Shown here piece after piece: positions 5,814-9,570 of a stretch of DNA of 9,570 bases. Source of the DNA: Desulfobacterales bacterium. Its GTDB lineage: Bacteria; Desulfobacterota; Desulfobacteria; Desulfobacterales; C00003060. The position numbers and the translations under genes were made by a program. Numbering within the stretch: position 1 is the stretch's first letter; each line of letters begins with the position of its first letter. Below the pieces are notes generated by a model. The model searched no databases. It was given only the letters and a program-made list of their open reading frames with translations, and was not told the DNA's origin. Location: positions 1,181,991 to 1,191,560 of the forward strand of contig CP070769.1 of assembly GCA_020347085.1 (NCBI GenBank). The letters are read 5' to 3'.

Positions 5814-6119
5814 TTAGTCCACTTTTCCCAGGGGTCTGGCAAAGGTGAAACTGGCAGGCTCGGCGACCAGTTTGTCGAAGGCCGTTTTAAGGCTGCCAGT
5901 AGGCGCGCTGAAAGGGAGCGAGACAACGAAGAACACCGAGCCCACGCCAGTTGCTGCGATTCCCAGTGGTCTGAGTAATAAGAAGTCCGCAATCATGCTT
6001 TCCGCACTAGCCTCATCTTGCACCCTGGCGTCCCAGGCGAGGGCCGAAAACCCCGGGGTTGTACAGACAAAAACCACTACCATGACAAGAACGAGTGACC
6101 TCTTTGTCCATCTCTGCAT
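5814..6119 (-). CDS. Small exported conserved-type protein of unknown function
   Basis: A 101-residue protein. Residues 1-29 form a typical Sec signal peptide: basic MQRWTKR, hydrophobic LVLVMVVVFVCTTPGF, and likely cleavage after SALA. The mature part is short. It has a hydrophobic Gly-rich segment PLGIAATGVGSVFFVVSLPF (51-70) followed by SAPTGSLKTAFDKLVAEPASFTFARPLG. The RPLG...VGS.FFVVSLPFS...G...A...LV.P...TF.RPLG pattern resembles small exported proteins of unknown function I associate with Desulfobacterota-type genomes, and the segment could be a membrane hairpin. The start is well supported: GGAGGGG lies 6 bp before the ATG. The gene follows fumC on the same strand after 145 bp that contain a promoter candidate. 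No function can be named. Confidence 0.8.
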   Translation of the reverse strand: MQRWTKRSLVLVMVVVFVCTTPGFSALAWDARVQDEASAESMIADFLLLRPLGIAATGVGSVFFVVSLPFSAPTGSLKTAFDKLVAEPASFTFARPLGKVD

Positions 6120-6188
6120 TATGTTCCCCTCCGTACTCAGTTAGTCTGTGCCTCGATAAATCATTGAGTCAATCATCCGGTATTCGGG

Positions 6189-6221
6189 CCAATTAATTGG
6201 AATATATCACAGAATTGTCAA
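6189..6221 (-). promoter_or_regulatory. Promoter/operator candidate upstream of the exported-protein gene
   Basis: On the minus strand a consensus TTGACA (6221-6216) is followed by TATATT (6206-6201) and then the perfect 12-bp palindrome CCAATTAATTGG (6200-6189). TTGACA with a 17-bp spacer points to AATTAA inside the palindrome as -10. Alternatively TTGGCC (6230-6225) with an 18-bp spacer pairs with TATATT. Either way the palindrome overlaps or adjoins the transcription start, a good place for a repressor. A smaller dyad, ATTGA-C-TCAAT, lies at 6173-6163. Confidence 0.45.
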
Positions 6222-6264
6222 GATGGCCAACTGTTTTTATATACCCCTACCACATCTCAAAATC

Positions 6265-7659
6265 TCAGGTCATTCTAACAGGGTCGAGCAGTTCCTCTAA
6301 TTGTGCTTCGGCCAAGACTTTTTGCTCCATCGCCACCTCGCGCACCGTTTTTCCGGTTTTGTAAGCCTCCTGGGCAATCGCATTAGCCTTTTCATATCCC
6401 ATAGCCGGGACAAAGGCCGTGCTCATAGCCAGGCTATTTTCTAAAAGGGCCCTGCATCTGTCCTCGTTAGCTGTGATGCCATCGATGCATTTCTTAGCAA
6501 AGAGTCTTGCCGCGGCGCTGACGAGTCGAATGGACTCCAGTAAATTGTGTGCCACAACAGGGAGCATGCCGCTCAACTCGAAATTGCCTATTTGGCCACC
6601 GATGGTGACCGTTGTGTCGTTTCCAATAACATGGGCGGCAACCTGAATGACTGACTCTGGAATCACGGGATTCACTTTTCCCGGCATCATAGAGGAGCCG
6701 GGCTGCAAAGCTGGAACGTTGATTTCCCCAATTCCACATCTGGGGCCTGACGAGAGCCACCGGATGTTGTTCGCGATTTTCATCAGACTCACCGCAACAG
6801 TCTTCAGGGCCCCGCTGGTCTCCACGGCGGCCTCCTGGTTGGCCTGTGCCTCAAAATGATTCCTTGTCTCTCTGAATGGCCACCCGGTCTCCTGCGAGAT
6901 CAAAGCAATGACTCTAGAGGCAAATTCTGGATGGGTGTTCAGCCCTGTCCCAACGGCTGTACCGCCTAGGGCCAGCCTTGATAGGGAGTCCCTCACATTT
7001 TTAACTCGCCTTATGCCAAGTCTGACCTGTTCAGCATAACCGCTGAACTCCTGGCCCAGCCGGATGGGCACGGCGTCCTGGAGATGGGTTCGACCGATCT
7101 TGACAATGTGTCGAAACGCCCGCGATTTCTTGCGGAGCGATTCGTGCAGTACGTCCTGTGCTGGGAGGAGGTCCTCGGTGATAGAGGTTAAAGCAGCAAT
7201 ATGGAAAGCCGTTGGAATCACATCATTGCTCGACTGGCCAATGTTTACGTGGTCGTTGGGGTGCACCGGATGTTTACCTTTTCTCTTGCCCGTCAAAAGT
7301 TCATTAGCTCTTGCTGCAATCACCTCATTAGCATTCATGTTCGTGGAGGTACCCGATCCCGTCTGAAAGATGTCAACCACAAATTGCTCGTCCATCTTTC
7401 CTACTGCCACCTCGTCAGCAGCCGCCATGACGGCCTTGGCAAGTTGAGGGTCCAGAAGCCCGAGATCTGTATTTGCCTGGGCTGCATATTTCTTTATTAG
7501 GCCCAGGGCCTTGATGAAAACCCTCGGAAACTTCAGGCCACTTACAGGAAAGTTGTCCACAGCACGCTGGGTCTCAGCACCATAGTAGACATCTGCAGGA
7601 ACCTGCATCTCTCCCATGGTGTCTCTCTCGATCCTGAACTTGACGTCTTGAGTCGCCAT
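6265..7659 (-). CDS. fumC: Fumarate hydratase, class II
   Basis: A 464-residue homotetrameric, iron-independent enzyme that interconverts fumarate and (S)-malate in the cytoplasmic citric-acid cycle. The superfamily signature PGSSMMPGKVNPV is at 320-332, with the catalytic Ser of the SS loop at about 322. The other conserved regions are QTGSGTSTNMNANEVI (99-114), SSNDVIPT (143-150), GRTHLQDAVP (189-198, His192) and GTGLNTHPEFA (237-247). GRTH and GTGLNTHPEFA separate fumarase from aspartase, which has GRTQ. Length is close to E. coli FumC (467). I start at ATG 7659, not the in-frame ATG at 7665. AGGAGG lies 7 bp before the former but abuts the latter almost directly. A promoter with TATAAT lies upstream. 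No intrinsic terminator follows the stop, so read-through into the exported-protein gene is possible. Confidence 0.95.
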   Translation of the reverse strand: MATQDVKFRIERDTMGEMQVPADVYYGAETQRAVDNFPVSGLKFPRVFIKALGLIKKYAAQANTDLGLLDPQLAKAVMAAADEVAVGKMDEQFVVDIFQTGSGTSTNMNANEVIAARANELLTGKRKGKHPVHPNDHVNIGQSSNDVIPTAFHIAALTSITEDLLPAQDVLHESLRKKSRAFRHIVKIGRTHLQDAVPIRLGQEFSGYAEQVRLGIRRVKNVRDSLSRLALGGTAVGTGLNTHPEFASRVIALISQETGWPFRETRNHFEAQANQEAAVETSGALKTVAVSLMKIANNIRWLSSGPRCGIGEINVPALQPGSSMMPGKVNPVIPESVIQVAAHVIGNDTTVTIGGQIGNFELSGMLPVVAHNLLESIRLVSAAARLFAKKCIDGITANEDRCRALLENSLAMSTAFVPAMGYEKANAIAQEAYKTGKTVREVAMEQKVLAEAQLEELLDPVRMT

Positions 7660-7732
7660 GATCATCCCTCCTCTTTGAAGGCCATCTCCTTTGGACCACC
7701 CAGATAGTGTCGTAACAAGCTATTCGCTAAGT

Positions 7733-7765
7733 ATTATATCTAAGCAATTCTAATGTAAATGTAAA
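7733..7765 (-). promoter_or_regulatory. Probable fumC promoter
   Basis: A perfect -10 TATAAT on the minus strand (7738-7733) lies about 75 bp before the fumC start. Two overlapping TTTACA words lie upstream (7765-7760 and 7759-7754). The nearer gives a short 15-bp spacer and the farther one 21 bp, so the -35 is not ideal and an activator may help. The region is shared with the divergent CoA-binding gene. Confidence 0.5.
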
Positions 7766-7793
7766 AGGGTGTTTGGACAATAGCCAGTTGCCC

Positions 7794-7822
7794 TTGACCC
7801 CTGAAGTTCCATCTAATATGGT
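7794..7822 (+). promoter_or_regulatory. Sigma-70-type promoter for the CoA-binding protein operon
   Basis: TTGACC (7794-7799), a 17-bp spacer and TATGGT (7817-7822) form a fair housekeeping promoter. Its start would fall near 7829, leaving a leader of about 20 nt before the GTG at 7851. Confidence 0.5.
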
Positions 7823-7850
7823 TTAGGCACTAACGTTGCTGGAGAATACC

Positions 7851-8303
7851 GTGCCAGATCGGTATTGTGAAATTCCTGAATACAATCCGCCTCCAGAAGA
7901 AATCAGGGTAGCCCTTGAAAAATATAAGATAGTGGCCATTGTTGGCCTATCCCCTAAGCCGGAAAGAGACAGTTACAGGGTCGCCAAATATCTTAAAGAA
8001 AATCATTACGAGATCGTGCCGGTCAATCCTGGCCAAAAACAGATACTGGGTGAGGCATGCTATCCCAATCTTAAGGCCATTCCCTTTCCTGTCGATGTGG
8101 TGGACATATTCAGGAATCCAGATGCCATTCCTCCAGTTGTGGATGACGCCATAGAAATTGGTGCGAAGGTAGTCTGGATGCAGTTGGGCCTCGCCCATAA
8201 CAAAGCAGCAGACAAGGCTCGAGAAGCTGGCCTTGAAGTGGTGATGAACAAGTGCATAAAAACTGAACACCTGAATATGCTCAAACAGAACGGTTTGGAA
8301 TGA
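7851..8303 (+). CDS. CoA-binding domain protein (YccU-like)
   Basis: A 150-residue single-domain Rossmann-like protein of the CoA_binding_2 family. The nucleotide-binding loop VAIVGLSPKPERDSYRVAKYL lies near the N-terminus (about 28-48). VPVNPGQ, VDVVDIFRNPDAIPPVVDDAI and GAKVVWMQLGLAHNKAADKA follow, the usual family order. The domain resembles the CoA-binding part of succinyl-CoA synthetase, but the physiological role of the stand-alone proteins is unsettled. I chose GTG 7851 because GGAG (7841-7844) sits 6 bp before it. An in-frame TTG at 7836 would add five residues but has no ribosome site. The next gene starts 10 bp after the stop, so they are co-transcribed. Confidence 0.88.
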   Translation: MPDRYCEIPEYNPPPEEIRVALEKYKIVAIVGLSPKPERDSYRVAKYLKENHYEIVPVNPGQKQILGEACYPNLKAIPFPVDVVDIFRNPDAIPPVVDDAIEIGAKVVWMQLGLAHNKAADKAREAGLEVVMNKCIKTEHLNMLKQNGLE

Positions 8304-8313
8304 AGGAGACAAG

Positions 8314-8502
8314 ATGCCAGTCACAGACAAACATGATGCCGAGGTCATAAGACTTATTACCAAGGAAGCAGAAAAGTTTCAGGCCAAGGTCAAAGAGATT
8401 GATCTGCAAAAACAGATCCTGGATATTGATTGTCCGGACGAAAACAGAGTTGAGTGTGCCATAGCCCTTCAAAAGATCCTGGACCAGAAGCAGAAAAAAT
8501 AA
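8314..8502 (+). CDS. Small helical protein of unknown function
   Basis: A 62-residue, highly charged protein. ATG 8314 is 10 bp after the stop of the CoA-binding gene with a strong AAGGAG site 5 bp upstream, so it is almost certainly translated. Residues about 8-36 are predicted amphipathic helix (EVIRLITKEAEKFQAKVKEI), then DIDCPDENRVECAIALQKIL and a lysine-rich tail. The two Cys (40 and 48) sit around the central turn. There is no signal peptide or membrane segment. I do not recognise a family. The operon position suggests a partner of the CoA-binding protein or the sirtuin that follows after 87 bp. Confidence 0.8.
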   Translation: MPVTDKHDAEVIRLITKEAEKFQAKVKEIDLQKQILDIDCPDENRVECAIALQKILDQKQKK

Positions 8503-8589
8503 TTCTGTCCATGTAACCGGTTAGGTTCTTACTACCCGGAAACGAGAGAAGATTTCTGCGAGAGGTCCTGTGAGCGATTCTGGCAAATC

Positions 8590-9330
8590 ATGGGCAACGA
8601 AGCTATCAGGCAGGTTGCAGAAAAAATTAAGGCTTCCAATAGCGTTGTCGTGTTAACCGGGGCAGGGATCTCCCAGGAAAGTGGGGTGCCTACCTTCCGG
8701 GGGAAAGATGGACTGTGGAAAGACTTCAGAGCAGAAGACCTCGCGACCCCAGAGGCTTTTCATAGAGACCCTGTGTTGGTGTGGGAGTGGTACAACTGGA
8801 GGCGCGGTCTAATCAAACCCTTAAAACCGAATCCGGGCCATTATGCCTTGGTTGAACTTGAAAAAAGGATTCCAGACTTCACCCTTGTGACACAAAATGT
8901 GGATGGGCTGCATAGGGCAGCTGGTAGCAAAGACCCCATCGAAATGCATGGAACCATCTGGCGTGTTAGATGCTTGGAATGTAAGAGGAGCTTCGAGAAT
9001 AGAGAGGTCCCCATCAAGATACTTCCAGAATGTGAGGCCTGTGGCGGATTGCTTAGGCCTGATGTGGTCTGGTTTGGCGAGAGTCTCGATACGAAGATCT
9101 TACATGCTATATATACGTACCTTCAAAGAGCAGAGGTCATGCTCGTCGTGGGAACCTCGGCCATAGTCCAGCCTGCTGCCTCCTTTGGCATCGTGGCAAA
9201 GAGAACCGCCGGTGCATTTGTAGCAGAGTTAAACCGTTCAAGAACGCACCAAAGCCCTGTGTTTGATCTTTCTATTCAAGGCAAGGCCGGGGAGCTTTTG
9301 CCCCAGCTTGTGGACTATGTTCGCCCGTAA
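8590..9330 (+). CDS. NAD-dependent protein deacylase, class III sirtuin (CobB/SIRT5-like)
   Basis: A 246-residue Sir2 enzyme that removes acyl groups from lysine, consuming NAD+ and giving nicotinamide and 2'-O-acyl-ADP-ribose. Visible motifs are GAGIS (24-28), GVPTFRG (32-38), TQNVDGLH (101-108), catalytic His120 in MHGT, and zinc Cys 128/131/148/151 as two CxxC pairs. VVGTSAIVQPAA and an AELN segment near the C-terminus contact NAD. Tyr68 and Arg71 in WEWYNWRRG reproduce the Y-x-x-R pair that lets class III sirtuins (E. coli CobB, human SIRT5) bind succinyl and malonyl lysine, so desuccinylase/demalonylase activity is expected besides deacetylation. No strong ribosome site precedes ATG 8590, but no better in-frame start exists. 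A 10-bp palindrome TAACCGGTTA (8514-8523) lies in the 87-bp gap upstream. It converges on the next gene with a 27-bp gap. Confidence 0.94.
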   Translation: MGNEAIRQVAEKIKASNSVVVLTGAGISQESGVPTFRGKDGLWKDFRAEDLATPEAFHRDPVLVWEWYNWRRGLIKPLKPNPGHYALVELEKRIPDFTLVTQNVDGLHRAAGSKDPIEMHGTIWRVRCLECKRSFENREVPIKILPECEACGGLLRPDVVWFGESLDTKILHAIYTYLQRAEVMLVVGTSAIVQPAASFGIVAKRTAGAFVAELNRSRTHQSPVFDLSIQGKAGELLPQLVDYVRP

Positions 9331-9357
9331 CCCGCTTAGTCTCATTACCCCCTCCCC

Positions 9358-9570
9358 TTAACCAGCATCACCTCTGAATTCCTCAATGAGCTGCTCGAAC
9401 TTTCTTCTAGCAGCATCTCCTGATAGCTCACCCCGTTCTAAGCCATCCTTGATCTCTCTTGCCGTCAGTTCCGGCCCCATCCGATCTGCGAAGATGGCTG
9501 TGAGTTCCCGGATATCTCTCACGGTTTGCGCAGGGCCACATTCATAACAGTGCCACAGCCTACAATGCAC
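9358..9570 (-). CDS. C-terminal part of an unrecognised Cys/His-containing protein (partial)
   Basis: Seventy residues are visible and the frame stays open to the right edge, so the true start is probably outside the window. A GTG at the very edge could be a start but has no visible context. The first residues, HCRLWHCYECG, contain closely spaced Cys and His (C-x4-C-x2-C with two His) that could bind metal. The rest is charged helix ending REIKDGLERGELSGDAARRKFEQLIEEF (in two helical stretches) and a stop at 9360-9358. The composition and frame look like a real gene, but I cannot name a family. Confidence 0.6.
   Translation of the reverse strand: MHCRLWHCYECGPAQTVRDIRELTAIFADRMGPELTAREIKDGLERGELSGDAARRKFEQLIEEFRGDAG

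Noticed and set aside
5582..5992. Minus-strand open frame of 136 residues
   Set aside because: Overlaps the exported-protein gene out of frame, has no ribosome site and does not resemble a protein family. The part beyond 5813 consists of hairpin-rich sequence.
7660..7665. First in-frame ATG of fumC
   Set aside because: The AGGAGG site abuts this codon almost directly; ATG 7659 has the correct 7-bp spacing.
1..9570. CRISPR array, insertion sequence, tRNA or rRNA gene, prophage
   Set aside because: No regularly spaced repeats, transposase or integrase motifs, tRNA cloverleaf or rRNA sequence seen on either strand.

Overview
The window reads like a chromosomal segment of a Gram-negative, probably anaerobic bacterium of the Desulfobacterota (former Deltaproteobacteria) type. 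This rests on an MCE/MlaD-family envelope protein beside a membrane histidine kinase and an NtrC-family regulator, a class II fumarase, and a CoA-binding protein next to a sirtuin. Base composition is near 50% GC. The taxonomic call is an inference from gene content and style, not from a marker gene.

Layout. 1-157 (minus): a 5'-truncated piece of a heme-copper oxidase subunit I that stops abruptly. 231-1721 (+): long MlaD-like protein with tandem 34-residue repeats and a beta-rich C-terminal domain. 1990-3414 and 3519-4874 (+): histidine kinase and sigma-54-dependent response regulator. 4875-5813: a gene-poor stretch of about 940 bp. It holds inverted repeats, two pairs of direct repeats, a close match to a sigma-54 promoter and, at the predicted distance, a compact stem-loop RNA ending in a perfect intrinsic terminator. 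A second terminator and a cluster of nested perfect inverted repeats follow. 5814-6119 (minus): small exported protein. 6265-7659 (minus): fumC. Divergent from it, 7851-8303, 8314-8502 and 8590-9330 (+): CoA-binding protein, a 62-residue helical protein, and a class III sirtuin. 9358-9570 (minus): the C-terminal end of an unrecognised Cys/His-containing protein that runs off the window.

How the parts may work together. The most interesting candidate is the kinase / NtrC-type regulator / upstream repeats / sigma-54 promoter / about 79-nt RNA / terminator arrangement. It resembles known cases in which a sigma-54 activator drives a small RNA (LuxO-Qrr, GlrR-GlmY), but I do not recognise this RNA. 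Its single-stranded linker carries a CCUCC anti-Shine-Dalgarno segment. That linker could pair over 14 nt (12 Watson-Crick, one G-U, one mismatch) with the ribosome-binding site of the nearby fumC. On the other side, the CoA-binding protein and a sirtuin with the Tyr/Arg signature of acidic-acyl deacylases sit close together, which would fit acyl-CoA / acyl-lysine metabolism.
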